Source of the DNA: Tabrizicola soli | GTDB lineage: Bacteria > Pseudomonadota > Alphaproteobacteria > Rhodobacterales > Rhodobacteraceae | DNA length: 64,000 bases | Direction of reading: 5' to 3' | Assembly: GCF_015999335.1 (NCBI RefSeq) | Contig: NZ_JAEACP010000008.1 | Location: 124,001-188,000 of the forward strand | In this document: piece after piece, positions 6,722 to 15,207 of the stretch | How positions within the stretch are numbered: position 1 is the stretch's first letter | How the letters are laid out: every line of letters begins with the position of its first letter | Program-made: the position numbers and the translations under genes | The notes under the pieces: model-generated | Database searches by the model: none | Told to the model about the DNA's origin: nothing | What the model saw: only the letters and a program-made list of their open reading frames with translations

Positions 6722-8865
6722 TCCGCCTGGCCTGCCTTTTCCTGCTGTCGCTGACGCTCCCCGCCCTGGCCGAGACCGCCAGCATCAGATCGGGCGAGCA
6801 TGACGGGTTCACCCGCCTGGTGGTGGAGCTTCCCTCGGCTTCGGGCTGGACCCTCGGCCGGACGCCGATGGGATACGGCTTCGCCTTTGCGGGCCCCTCG
6901 CAGCCGGATTACGAGCTTGGCCGGGTCTGGGACCTCATCCCCCGCACCCGGCTGCAGGCGTTGCGAGTCGAACCCGGCTCTGGCGCGCTGCAATTGTCAT
7001 TGGCATGCGACTGCCATGTCCTGCCCTTCGAATATCGTCCGGGGGTGATCGTCCTGGACATCAAGGACGGACCGGCCCCGGCGGGATCGGGCTTCGAACA
7101 GCCCTTCGACCCCGGCTCGGCCGAGGCCGTGCCTGCGCCGCAGGCCGAAGCGACAGGCTACGACTGGCTGTCGGATCTTCCCGGAACCGCGGGCAGCACA
7201 AATTCCCCGCTGGACCTGCCGGAACTCGCGACCGGCGCGGTCTCGCTGGAGCCGCTGCGCGACCAGCTCCTTGCCGAGATCAGCCGGGGCGCTGCCGAAG
7301 GTGTCGTCGACATGGAGCTTCCGGGCAAGCCGCCGAAGGTGGCCGACGCGGCGCTCGAGGACCTGCCGGGAAGCCATGTCCATATCGGCGAACTGCCCGG
7401 AGTCGCCGCCAGCCTGGGCGGCGGCTCGACCGAACCCGCGATCCTGGCCGAATGTGCGCCCGGGGAGATGCTGGACCTCCCCGCCTGGGGCGAGGGCCAG
7501 TCGGCGCTGGATCTTCTGGCGGGTGGGCGCTCGGGCTTTTATGGCGAGTTCGATGCGGTGAAGACCGACGCCGTGCTCGAGTCGGTGCGGCGGCATCTCT
7601 TTCTCGGCTTCGGGGCCGAGGCGCGGCAGTATGCGGCCCTGGTTCCCACCGCAGAGGCACCGCCAGAGCTTGCCTGGTACCAGTCGATGTCACGGCTGGT
7701 CGAAGGCGAAAGCGATCCGACGACACCTTTCGCGAAGATGCTGCCCTGTGACGGACCCGCCGCGCTCTGGGCCGCCTTCGCGCTGGATCGCCTGCCGCAA
7801 GGGAGGGATGTCAACGTAGCGGCGATCCAGCGCGGTTTCCTTGCGCTGCCGCCCCACCTGCGCACGGCGCTTGGCGCGGGGCTCGCGGAAAAGATGCTGG
7901 CGCGCGGGGACGGCGATGCCGCCAGGCTCATCCGCGATTCGATGGAACGGGCGCCCTTCGCCGATGCCGGGGCCATCGCCCTTCTGGACGCCAAGGTCGA
8001 CCTGCACGCCGAGCGCCCCGAGGCGGCGCGGGACCATGCGGCGGCCGCCGTTGCCGAGGCCGGGGCGGATATCGCGCCGCTGATCACCCTGGTCGACACC
8101 CATCTGCCACAGGCCGAACCGCTTTCGCCGGAGGTGGCGGACTCGCTTGCCGCCGTACTGGGGGAAAGCGATGGCCGCCCGGATGAACCTTCGATCCGCC
8201 GTGCTCTGGTGCTTGCCCTGGCCCTTTCCGGTCAGACAGCCGCGGCCTTCGACGCAAGCGAAGGGACCGCGCCGCCCGAGCTTTGGCAGATCGCCGGCCG
8301 GCTGGCCAGGGATGACGACTTTCTGGCCCATGCCGTGCTGGCGGCCGATCAGGACCCGCCCGGAATCGCGCCAGAGGTCCGTGGCCAGATCGCACGGCGG
8401 TTGCTCGACCTCGGATTTGCCGATCCGGCGCTGCAATGGCTCGGGCCGCTCGGGCCAGAGGCTGCGGCCGGGGACCGGCTGCTCGCCGCCGAGGGAGAGC
8501 TTGCGCGCGGCGATGCCCGGGCGGCGCTGGCCCTGCTGAGTGGGCTGGACCTGCCCGAGGCACGAACCCTGCGCGGCCGTGCGCATGTCCAGCTGGGCGA
8601 TTTTGCCCCTGCCCGCGCCCTGCTCATGGCCGCAGGCGAGGCCGAGGAGGCGGCGCGCCTTCGGACCTGGACGCGGGACTGGCCCGGCCTGAGCGCCGAG
8701 GGCGACGCGCCGTGGAAGGCCGCAGCCACCCTCGTGGTCGCACCGGACCCTGAAGCGGAGGGAGGGCTTCTGGCCCGCGGCACCCGCCTGGCCGAGGAGG
8801 GAACCCGCGCGCGCGCGGCCGTCGCGGCCCTTCTGGCCGCCGTCCCGTCGCCGGTCGCCCCGTAA
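6718..8865 (+). CDS. uncharacterised 715-residue exported protein coupled to motA
   Basis: No family recognised with confidence. The product has a clear signal peptide (about 1-19, cleavage near LPALA|ET). A beta-rich, AMIN-like segment follows (about 22-117, with FTRLVVELPSASGWTL and GVIVLDIKDG), then an acidic low-complexity linker (about 118-260). The rest is a long alanine/leucine-rich helical region (about 270-700) that looks like a degenerate TPR-type solenoid. Its ATG overlaps the motA stop (ATGA), so it is co-translated with the stator. The architecture suggests a periplasmic protein acting on the motor or cell wall, perhaps functionally like rhizobial MotC, but I cannot show homology. 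MotB would be the usual gene here. Confidence 0.85.
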   Translation: MIRLACLFLLSLTLPALAETASIRSGEHDGFTRLVVELPSASGWTLGRTPMGYGFAFAGPSQPDYELGRVWDLIPRTRLQALRVEPGSGALQLSLACDCHVLPFEYRPGVIVLDIKDGPAPAGSGFEQPFDPGSAEAVPAPQAEATGYDWLSDLPGTAGSTNSPLDLPELATGAVSLEPLRDQLLAEISRGAAEGVVDMELPGKPPKVADAALEDLPGSHVHIGELPGVAASLGGGSTEPAILAECAPGEMLDLPAWGEGQSALDLLAGGRSGFYGEFDAVKTDAVLESVRRHLFLGFGAEARQYAALVPTAEAPPELAWYQSMSRLVEGESDPTTPFAKMLPCDGPAALWAAFALDRLPQGRDVNVAAIQRGFLALPPHLRTALGAGLAEKMLARGDGDAARLIRDSMERAPFADAGAIALLDAKVDLHAERPEAARDHAAAAVAEAGADIAPLITLVDTHLPQAEPLSPEVADSLAAVLGESDGRPDEPSIRRALVLALALSGQTAAAFDASEGTAPPELWQIAGRLARDDDFLAHAVLAADQDPPGIAPEVRGQIARRLLDLGFADPALQWLGPLGPEAAAGDRLLAAEGELARGDARAALALLSGLDLPEARTLRGRAHVQLGDFAPARALLMAAGEAEEAARLRTWTRDWPGLSAEGDAPWKAAATLVVAPDPEAEGGLLARGTRLAEEGTRARAAVAALLAAVPSPVAP

Positions 8866-8947
8866 ACCCCGTGCCCGCTAACCGCTTGGCAAGATTCGCC
8901 CGCTAGCCTGAGACGATCCCGGCAGAAGCCGGACTGCGGAGTTGGGA

Positions 8948-9613
8948 ATGACTGTCCGTCCTTCGATTGCACCGATGCTGGCAAGCATCCTGATCCTTCC
9001 GGGCTTTGCGCCGGACCTCGCCGCCCGCGGCGATCCCTCGGCGCTCTGCATCGACGCCGCCCGCACGGCGGCACAAGAGACCGGCGTGCCGGAGCGGGTG
9101 CTTGTGGCGGTGACGCTGGTGGAAACCGGCCGTGATGCCCGGCCCTGGCCCTGGACGGTGAACGTCGGCGGCGAGGGTCACTGGTTCGACACCGCCAGCG
9201 AAGCCGAGGCTCATGCCAGGTCGATGCTGGACCAAGGGCTGACCAATGTCGACCTGGGCTGCTTCCAGCTGAACCTGCGCTGGCATTCCAAGGGTTTCGC
9301 CTCACTGGCCGAGATGCTGGATCCGGCCGCAAATGCTACCTATGCGGCGGGCTTCCTGGCCGAGAATTTCACCCGGACCGGCGACTGGGCCGCCGCCGCC
9401 GCGGCCTATCACTCGCAGACGCCGGAACATGCCGAACGCTACCAAGCGAAGTTCGAGACCGTCTATGCCGCCCTGGACCCGGACGAGATCACATCCGGGG
9501 ATCCCGAACCGCGCGAGAACCGCTTTCCCCTGCTCCTTGCCGGGACGGGCGGGGCAAACGGCTCGCTGGTCCCCGCGACCGGCGCCGGACTTCGCCTGAT
9601 CGGAGGAAACTGA
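8948..9613 (+). CDS. lytic transglycosylase (SLT domain), flagellum-associated
   Basis: Predicted periplasmic muramidase that opens peptidoglycan for rod assembly. The 221 residues start with a hydrophobic export signal (about 1-25) and carry the SLT fold: the presumed catalytic Glu in VLVAVTLVETG, then NVGGEGHWFDT, a DLGCFQLNLRWH segment matching the GxxQ motif region, and a final AAAAYHSQTP helix. In Rhodobacter sphaeroides FlgJ lacks a muramidase domain and the separate enzyme SltF does this job; this gene may be its counterpart. Start ATG 8948 is preferred over an upstream TTG. It ends one base before flhA. Confidence 0.88.
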   Translation: MTVRPSIAPMLASILILPGFAPDLAARGDPSALCIDAARTAAQETGVPERVLVAVTLVETGRDARPWPWTVNVGGEGHWFDTASEAEAHARSMLDQGLTNVDLGCFQLNLRWHSKGFASLAEMLDPAANATYAAGFLAENFTRTGDWAAAAAAYHSQTPEHAERYQAKFETVYAALDPDEITSGDPEPRENRFPLLLAGTGGANGSLVPATGAGLRLIGGN

Positions 9614-9614
9614 G

Positions 9615-11678
9615 ATGGCGGGGTTTTCCATCGGCGCGATCTTCCGGCCGACGATCCTGCTGGCCATCGCCCTGATGGCGGTGATCGTGATGATGATCCT
9701 GCCGGTCCCGGCCTTCCTTCTGGACCTGGGTCTCGCCGTCTCCTTCGCGCTCGCGATCCTGATGCTGACCGTCACGCTCTTCATCGATCGGCCGCTGGAT
9801 TTCTCGGCCTTCCCGACGATCCTGCTGGCCTCGCTCCTGCTGCGGCTGTCGCTGAACGTCTCCTCGACCAAGCTCATCATCGGCAAAGGGCACACCGGGA
9901 CCGCCGCCGCCGGCCATGTGATCCAGGGCTTTGCCGAGTTCGTCATGGGCGGCAACCTGATCCTGGGGGTGGTGATCTTCATCGTCCTGCTGATCGTCAA
10001 CTTCATCGTCATCACCAAGGGCGCGGGCCGCATGGCCGAGGTCGGCGCGCGCTTTGCGCTGGACGGGATGCCGGGCCGCCAGCTGGCGATCGACGCCGAC
10101 ATGTCCGCCGGGGCCATCGACCATGCCGAGGCGCGGCGGCGGCGCGAGCAGGAGCTGGCCGAGACGAACTTCTTCGGCTCGCTCGACGGCGCGTCGAAAT
10201 TCGTGAAGGGCGACGCGATCGCCGGCCTGCTGATCACCGGGCTGAACATCGTGGTCGGGCTGATCGTCGGCATCTTCCTGCATGGAATCGACGCCGCCAC
10301 CGCGTTCGAGACCTATACGATCCTCACCGTTGGCGATGCGCTGGTCAGCCAGATCCCGGCCGTCATCATCTCGATCGCCGCCGCGCTGCTGCTTGCCAAG
10401 GGCAGCCAGAAGGGCGCGGTCGATGTCTCCTTCTTCCAGCAGCTCGGGCGCTATCCGGCCGCGCTGGGCACGGTCGCGGGGCTGATGGCGCTGTTCGCCC
10501 TCGTGCCGGGAATGCCCTTCCTGCCCTTCATGCTGGCGGCCCTCGCGCTTGGCGGGCTGGCCTTCTGGCAGGCGCGACAGGCCACAAGGCCCGCCGAACC
10601 CGCCGCGCCCGAGGCCGAGCCGGTCCGCGCCAGGTCCATCGGCGACGTGCTCGACTTCGACGACATCCATATCGAGTTCGCACCGAACCTGGTGGCGATG
10701 GCGCTGGATCCGGCCACCGGGCTGGACGGCCGGATCGCCAACATGCGCAATCATGTGGCGGTCTCCTTCGGCTTCATCCTGCCCGAGATCCGGCTGACCG
10801 ACGAAGGCACGCTGGCCCCCGGCCAGTATCGCATCCGCCTGCACGGGGTCGAGCGCGCAGCCGACCGGCTTTTCCCCGACCGGGTGCTGGTGCTGTTGAC
10901 CGAGGGGGCCCAGGCGCCCGACGGGCTCGACGTGAAAGAGCCGGTCTATGGCGCCCCGGCCCGCTGGATCAGCCCCGACCAGCAAGAGGATGCCGCGCTT
11001 TCGGGCCTGACCGTGGTCTCTCCGACCGAGGTCCTTGCCACCCATCTCCTCGAGGTGCTGAAGGCCAATCTCTCGCGCCTCCTCACGCTGCGGGGGTTGC
11101 GGCGGCTGCTGGACGAATTCGTCAAGCTTTCCGATCCGGTCCGGGCCGAGGCCAACCGCCGCCTTCTGGACGAGCTTCTGCCCGACAAGGTGCCGCTCGA
11201 CCTTCTTCATGCCGTGCTGCGGTTGTTGCTGGACGAACGCGTCTCGATCCGCAACCTGCCGCTGATCCTGGAATCGGTGGCCGAGGCCCGGAGCCTGGGC
11301 GCGCCCGAGGCGATATGCGAACATGTCCGCCAGCGCCTCGGCTTCCAGATCGTCGCCGAGCTGAAACGGGCGGACGGCTCGGTCCCGCTGATCCAGCTTG
11401 CGCCGGAATGGGAGAAGGCCTTCACCACCTACCAGATCGACGGGCAGCGCGACATCGCCCTGCCGCCCGATCTTTTCGCCCGCCTGGCCAATGGCTTGAC
11501 CGAAAGGGTCAACCGCGCCTCCGAGGGCGGGGTCTATCCGGCGCTGGTCACTTCGGTGGTGCGGCGGCGCTTCCTGCGGACCGTCGTCCTGGCCAAGGGA
11601 TTGCAGATGCCGGTCCTCTCCTATGAGGAGATCGGCACCGACGCCCGGCCCGCCCTTCTTGGGCAGGTTCCGGCATGA
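9615..11678 (+). CDS. flhA: flagellar export apparatus protein FlhA
   Basis: Largest subunit of the export gate. Its N-terminal half uses the proton motive force, and its C-terminal ring binds chaperone-substrate complexes. The 687 residues have about eight membrane helices (15-320). The conserved stretch includes SLLLRLSLNVSSTKLI and the cytoplasmic FHIPEP-type loop sequence KGAGRMAEVGARFALDGMPG near 137-156. A soluble domain follows (about 345-687) with the typical LIRNLPLILE-like segment as SIRNLPLILESVAEA. Its stop overlaps the fliR start by 4 bases. Length and motifs are normal. Confidence 0.98.
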   Translation: MAGFSIGAIFRPTILLAIALMAVIVMMILPVPAFLLDLGLAVSFALAILMLTVTLFIDRPLDFSAFPTILLASLLLRLSLNVSSTKLIIGKGHTGTAAAGHVIQGFAEFVMGGNLILGVVIFIVLLIVNFIVITKGAGRMAEVGARFALDGMPGRQLAIDADMSAGAIDHAEARRRREQELAETNFFGSLDGASKFVKGDAIAGLLITGLNIVVGLIVGIFLHGIDAATAFETYTILTVGDALVSQIPAVIISIAAALLLAKGSQKGAVDVSFFQQLGRYPAALGTVAGLMALFALVPGMPFLPFMLAALALGGLAFWQARQATRPAEPAAPEAEPVRARSIGDVLDFDDIHIEFAPNLVAMALDPATGLDGRIANMRNHVAVSFGFILPEIRLTDEGTLAPGQYRIRLHGVERAADRLFPDRVLVLLTEGAQAPDGLDVKEPVYGAPARWISPDQQEDAALSGLTVVSPTEVLATHLLEVLKANLSRLLTLRGLRRLLDEFVKLSDPVRAEANRRLLDELLPDKVPLDLLHAVLRLLLDERVSIRNLPLILESVAEARSLGAPEAICEHVRQRLGFQIVAELKRADGSVPLIQLAPEWEKAFTTYQIDGQRDIALPPDLFARLANGLTERVNRASEGGVYPALVTSVVRRRFLRTVVLAKGLQMPVLSYEEIGTDARPALLGQVPA

Positions 11679-12457
11679 ACCAGCTGATCCGGGATCTGGC
11701 CGGGCTTCTGGATCTGGCCGATGGCCTGGTCTGGGCCGCGGCACTGGCCTTCCTGCGGGTCGGCGCGGCGGTCGCGCTGATGCCGGGCCTGGGCGGGACC
11801 GCGGTTCCGCAGCGGGTGAAACTGGCGGCGGCTATCGTCCTGACCCTGGTGGTCACGCCCTTCGTGGCCGAACATGTCGCCGCGACCGGCCTGCAGCCGG
11901 GCCTTGTCGCCCTGGGTGGCGAGGCGCTGGCCGGGCTGATCCTCGGGATCGGGCTGCGGCTTTTCGTCATGGCGCTGCAGACGGCCGCCTCGATCATCGC
12001 CCAGGCGACCACGCTCTCGCAGCTTTTCGCCGGCGCCGCGCCCGAGCCGCAGCCGGCCATCGGCAACCTCCTCATGATCGCCGGCGTCGCCTTGGCGCTT
12101 GCGGCCGGGCTGCATGTCCGCGCCGCCGGGATGCTGGTGCTGTCCTACGACCTGTTTCCCGCCGGCGCCTATCCCGATCCGGCCCGGATCCTCGACTGGG
12201 GGCTGGAGCGGGTGGGCACGACCTTTGCGCTGGCCTTCTCGCTGGCCGCCCCCTTCGTCATCGCCTCGACAGTCTACAACCTTGCCATCGGCGCGATCAA
12301 CCGGGCGATGCCGCAGCTCATGGTCGCGATGGTCGGGGCTCCGGCCCTGACCCTGGGCGCGCTCGCGCTTCTGTCCGTGGTCACGCCGCTTCTTCTGGCA
12401 GTCTGGCTTGACGCCTTTGCCGCCCAGGTGGCCCAACCCTTCGATCCGTCCCCATGA
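11675..12457 (+). CDS. fliR: flagellar export apparatus protein FliR
   Basis: Integral-membrane subunit that closes the FliP/FliQ/FliR export channel. The 260 residues have about six membrane helices, starting with AALAFLRVGAAVALMPGLGG (about 24-43). They include the family segment EALAGLILGIGLRLFVMALQ near 87-106 and a long C-terminal hydrophobic pair. Start and stop both overlap neighbours by 4 bases (flhA, flhB), the usual flhA-fliR-flhB order of alphaproteobacteria. Confidence 0.96.
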   Translation: MNQLIRDLAGLLDLADGLVWAAALAFLRVGAAVALMPGLGGTAVPQRVKLAAAIVLTLVVTPFVAEHVAATGLQPGLVALGGEALAGLILGIGLRLFVMALQTAASIIAQATTLSQLFAGAAPEPQPAIGNLLMIAGVALALAAGLHVRAAGMLVLSYDLFPAGAYPDPARILDWGLERVGTTFALAFSLAAPFVIASTVYNLAIGAINRAMPQLMVAMVGAPALTLGALALLSVVTPLLLAVWLDAFAAQVAQPFDPSP

Positions 12458-13530
12458 GCGAGGCGGACGACGGCGACAAGGAACACGCGCCCTCGCAGCA
12501 GAAGCTGGACGAGGCGCGGCGGCGCGGCGACCTGCCACGCTCGACCGATCTCCTCGGGGCGGCGGCGCAGGGCGGGCTTCTGCTGGCGCTGGCCGGTATG
12601 GGGACCTGGCTGGTGCAGCGGATGGGTAGCGCCGGGATGGTGATGCTCGACCAGGCCGACCGGCTGGCCGGAATCCTGACCTCGGGGGCAAGCACGACGC
12701 TGGCGGGGCTCCTCGTCGCCTTCGTCGGCCCGCCGCTCCTCTTGCTGCTGGTGCCGGGGATCCTGGTGCTGGCGGTGATCCTCGCCACGCGCGGGATGGT
12801 CTTTGCGCCCGAGAAGCTGATGCCGAAACTGTCGCGGATCTCGCCCATCGCGACGGCAAAGCAGAAGTTCGGGCCGGATGGCGTGATGGAATTCGCCAAA
12901 AGCGCGCTGAAACTGGGGCTGATCGCGGCGATCCTCTACCACTTCCTCGCCGCCCGCCTGCCCGAGGTTCTGGGCGCGCTCTACCTCAGCCCCGGCATGT
13001 CGGCGGCGCTCTTGGGCCGCCTGACCATCGACTTCCTGCTCATCGTATTCCTGATCGCGCTGGTGCTGGGCGGGGTCGATTACCTGTGGCAGATCCACCG
13101 CCACCGTGAGCGCAACCGCATGTCGCGCAAGGAAATGCTGGACGAGTTCAAGGAGAGCGAGGGCGACCCGCACCTGAAATCCGCCCGCCGCCAGCGCGCG
13201 CAGGAGGTGGCGACGAACCGGATGCTGGCGGATGTGGCCCAGGCCGATGTGGTGGTGGTCAACCCGACCCATTACGCCGTCGCCCTGCGCTGGGACCGCG
13301 ACGGGAAAGGGGCGCCGGTCTGCGTCGCCAAGGGGGTGGACGAGATCGCGAAACGCATCCGCGAGCGTGCGGCCGAGAACGGGATCCCGGTCCACCGCGA
13401 CCCCCCGACCGCCCGCGCGCTGCACGCCGCGGTCGAGATCGGCCAGGAGATCCGGGCCGAGCATTACCGCGCCGTCGCCGCCGCGATCCGCTTTGCCGAT
13501 GCGATGCGCCGGCGGGCCCGCCGCCGATGA
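12454..13530 (+). CDS. flhB: flagellar export switch protein FlhB
   Basis: Controls the switch of export specificity from rod/hook to filament substrates. The 358 residues have a short soluble N-terminus, four membrane helices (about 35-205) and a cytoplasmic domain. The autocleavage site NPTH is intact at residues 270-273, followed by the typical YAVALRW. Conserved segments KRMSRKEM-like (NRMSRKEMLDEFKE, 221-234) and GDPHLKSARRQRAQE (237-251) are present. It overlaps fliR and the following small gene by 4 bases each. Confidence 0.98.
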   Translation: MSEADDGDKEHAPSQQKLDEARRRGDLPRSTDLLGAAAQGGLLLALAGMGTWLVQRMGSAGMVMLDQADRLAGILTSGASTTLAGLLVAFVGPPLLLLLVPGILVLAVILATRGMVFAPEKLMPKLSRISPIATAKQKFGPDGVMEFAKSALKLGLIAAILYHFLAARLPEVLGALYLSPGMSAALLGRLTIDFLLIVFLIALVLGGVDYLWQIHRHRERNRMSRKEMLDEFKESEGDPHLKSARRQRAQEVATNRMLADVAQADVVVVNPTHYAVALRWDRDGKGAPVCVAKGVDEIAKRIRERAAENGIPVHRDPPTARALHAAVEIGQEIRAEHYRAVAAAIRFADAMRRRARRR

Positions 13531-13862
13531 CCCGCCTGAAGGACCTCCAGATGCTCGCGACGCTGTCGCAGCTGGTGCTGGACCAGAGGCTTGCCGGCCT
13601 GCGCCAGGCGGCCGGGCAGCTGGAGCGCAGCCGGGCGCAGATGCAGGCGATCAACGCCGCCGCCGCGCCCGCCGACCTGCCCCCGGTCGCGGCCGGGCTG
13701 GTGGACATCGCCTACCGCCGCTGGGCCGACATCCGCCGGACCGAACTGACCGCCACCATCGCGCGGCAGACCGTCGACTGGATGGAGGCCAAGGCCGATG
13801 CCGCCACCGCCTTCGGACGGCTGCAGGCGCTGAAGGGTGCCGCGGACCGGCTGGAGGAGTGA
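13527..13862 (+). CDS. uncharacterised small helical protein at the end of the flagellar operon
   Basis: The 111-residue product is almost entirely helical and alanine/glutamine/arginine-rich, with heptad-like spacing over about 1-50 and 70-110 and no signal or membrane segment. It is coupled to flhB by an ATGA overlap and closes the rightward flagellar unit. Size, coiled-coil character and position would fit a FliJ-like export component or a chaperone, but no signature proves it. The stop codon lies inside a hairpin shared with the convergent next gene. Confidence 0.75.
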   Translation: MTRLKDLQMLATLSQLVLDQRLAGLRQAAGQLERSRAQMQAINAAAAPADLPPVAAGLVDIAYRRWADIRRTELTATIARQTVDWMEAKADAATAFGRLQALKGAADRLEE

Positions 13863-13872
13863 CGATCACTCC
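13856..13872. terminator. hairpin covering two convergent stop codons
   Basis: GGAGTGA and TCACTCC form a perfect 7-base inverted repeat separated by CGA. Each arm contains the stop codon of one of the two convergent genes (TGA ending at 13862, and its mirror at 13866). There is no T-run, so it is at best a weak bidirectional terminator. The symmetry may simply be economical packing. Confidence 0.4.
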
Positions 13873-14111
13873 GGCCCGAGGTTCATCACCGCGACGCTCA
13901 TCGCCAGGGTCCCGAACAGCATCGCCGCATAGGCCAGGAAGGCCAGCGTCAGGATCGCCCCGGCCTCGGCCAGCACGACCAGCTGGCGCAGTCCCAGGAC
14001 ATCGCCCCACAGCAAGAGTTCGGCCAGGATCAGGCCCAGCACCGCGCCATTCGCGAAATGCCGCAGCATGAAGCGCACAAGCCTTGGCAGGGATGACAGA
14101 AGGTGTTCCAC
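13866..14111 (-). CDS. small two-helix membrane protein, unknown function
   Basis: The 81-residue product starts at GTG with a GAGGA ribosome site 6 bases upstream. It has a basic N-terminus (LPRLVRFMLRHF) and two hydrophobic helices (about 22-44 and 50-75, the second rich in A, L and M). No family recognised; it resembles the small DUF-type membrane proteins common in stress regulons. A GGAAC-N17-GGTT promoter-like pair lies upstream, in the spacer shared with the divergent PRC-barrel gene. Confidence 0.7.
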   Translation of the reverse strand: MEHLLSSLPRLVRFMLRHFANGAVLGLILAELLLWGDVLGLRQLVVLAEAGAILTLAFLAYAAMLFGTLAMSVAVMNLGPE

Positions 14112-14132
14112 CGGGTCCTCGCTTTCCCGGAC

Positions 14133-14158
14133 AACCGCCGGGCGTGCCGGACTGTTCC
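14133..14158 (-). promoter_or_regulatory. EcfG-type promoter-like element for the small membrane protein
   Basis: Read leftward: GGAAC (14158-14154), 17 bases, then GGTT (14136-14133). This resembles the GGAAC-N16/17-CGTT consensus of alphaproteobacterial general-stress sigma factors of the EcfG family. It lies about 20 bases before the GTG start, which fits a short leader. Motif match only. Confidence 0.4.
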
Positions 14159-14168
14159 CACAAAAGCG

Positions 14169-14193
14169 GGAACATCGGCCGGGCAAGCGGGTT
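14169..14193 (+). promoter_or_regulatory. EcfG-type promoter-like element for the PRC-barrel gene
   Basis: GGAAC (14169-14173), 16 bases, GGTT (14190-14193), about 27 bases before the ATG. Its GGAAC box is one arm of the 7-base inverted repeat 14153-14159 / 14168-14174, whose other arm is the GGAAC box of the divergent gene. PRC-barrel genes are frequent members of EcfG regulons. Confidence 0.45.
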
Positions 14194-14219
14194 CTGGTCC
14201 CAAAGCAAGGAGAACGCTC

Positions 14220-14516
14220 ATGGACCATTCCCGCCACACCCCGCTTGCCGCCTCGGAAATGACCGAGGCCGTCCTGCGCGACTGCCCGGTCTACGACCGC
14301 GAGGACAACCGGATCGGCACCATCGGCCACCTGCACCAGGGCGCCGCCTCGACAAAGGTGGTGATCGACGTGGGCGGCTTTCTCGGCATCGGCACGAAGC
14401 CGGTGGCGGTCGGGCTGGACCAGCTTGACCTGATGCGCGACGAAAACGGCAAGGTGCATGGCGTCAGCAACTGGACCAAGGACGAGTTGCGCGACCTGCC
14501 CGAACACAAGGACTGA
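14220..14516 (+). CDS. PRC-barrel domain protein
   Basis: The 98-residue soluble protein has one PRC-barrel (about 17-85). A short N-terminal tail is followed by the beta segments VYDREDNRIGTIGHLH, STKVVIDVGGFLGIGTKPVAV and LDQLDLMRDENGKVHGV, then a C-terminal NWTKDELRDLPEH helix. Proteins of this type are common in alphaproteobacteria, often stress-induced, with unknown biochemistry. An AGGAG site precedes the ATG, and a stress-type promoter-like element lies upstream. Confidence 0.88.
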   Translation: MDHSRHTPLAASEMTEAVLRDCPVYDREDNRIGTIGHLHQGAASTKVVIDVGGFLGIGTKPVAVGLDQLDLMRDENGKVHGVSNWTKDELRDLPEHKD

Positions 14517-14522
14517 GGTCCG

Positions 14523-14547
14523 GGAACATAAGGCCGGGCCGGGGGTT
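14523..14547 (+). promoter_or_regulatory. EcfG-type promoter-like element for the proline-rich small gene
   Basis: GGAAC (14523-14527), exactly 16 bases, GGTT (14544-14547), about 33 bases before the ATG at 14581. It is the third such pair within 420 bases, which makes chance less likely. Confidence 0.45.
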
Positions 14548-14580
14548 TATTGCGCCGCACCACAACCAGCGGAGACGAAG

Positions 14581-14784
14581 ATGGGCCTGCCCGACCCCCG
14601 CCGCCAGCCGGCCACTCCCGACAGCCTGCCGGGAAATCCCGGCCCCGACCTGCCGGAAATGCCGCCCGACCTGCCGGTGCCGGGGGACGACCCCCAGCCC
14701 GGCTATCCCGATCCGCAGCCGGTCCCGCCCCAGGACCCGATCCCCCCGCCGCCGGGTGAGATCACCCCGCCGATCCGGGGCTGA
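14581..14784 (+). CDS. small proline-rich protein, unknown function
   Basis: The 67-residue product is about one third proline, with aspartate and glycine between (for example PEMPPDLPVPGDDPQPGYPD). There is no signal peptide or membrane segment, and it is probably disordered. A GGAG ribosome site 8 bases before the ATG and the upstream GGAAC/GGTT pair suggest a real, stress-expressed gene. It ends 3 bases before the convergent EVE gene stop. Low-complexity composition prevents a family assignment. Confidence 0.6.
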   Translation: MGLPDPRRQPATPDSLPGNPGPDLPEMPPDLPVPGDDPQPGYPDPQPVPPQDPIPPPPGEITPPIRG

Positions 14785-14787
14785 GGC

Positions 14788-15207
14788 TCAGGGCTCCACC
14801 CCGCCCAGGCGGCAGATGATCTCCCATTCCGGGGCGGCCACCGGCTGGACCGACAGGCGGGTGTTGTTGACCAGCACCATCTTCTCCAGCCCCGGCGTGA
14901 CCTTGCATTCCTCAAGGCTGATCGCCCGCTTCAAGGGTTTGACCGCCTTGATCCAGACGCAATCCCAGCGCGGATCGTCGGTGGTGGAATCCGGCGCGCT
15001 TTCGCGGCAGACCTCGACGATGCCGACGATCTCCTTGCCGACGTTCGAGTGGTAGAAGAACCCCCGGTCGCCCAGCCGCATCGCCCGCATGTTGTTGCGC
15101 GCCTGATAGTTGCGCACCCCATGCCATTCCTCGCCCTCGTCGCCCTTGGCGACCTGATGGTCCCAGCCCCAGACGTCGGGCTCGGACTTGAACAGCCAGT
15201 AGGTCAT
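14788..15207 (-). CDS. EVE domain-containing protein
   Basis: The 139-residue product is a complete EVE domain: YWLFKSEPDVWGWDHQ at the start, GVRNYQARNNMRAM near 30-43, GDRGFFYHSN near 46-55, and a PLKRAISLEEC segment near 93-103. EVE domains are PUA-like folds thought to bind modified nucleotides or RNA; the cellular role is unknown. The ATG overlaps the stop of the YciI-like gene by 4 bases, so the two are probably co-translated. An upstream in-frame extension overlaps that gene and is rejected. Confidence 0.92.
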   Translation of the reverse strand: MTYWLFKSEPDVWGWDHQVAKGDEGEEWHGVRNYQARNNMRAMRLGDRGFFYHSNVGKEIVGIVEVCRESAPDSTTDDPRWDCVWIKAVKPLKRAISLEECKVTPGLEKMVLVNNTRLSVQPVAAPEWEIICRLGGVEP

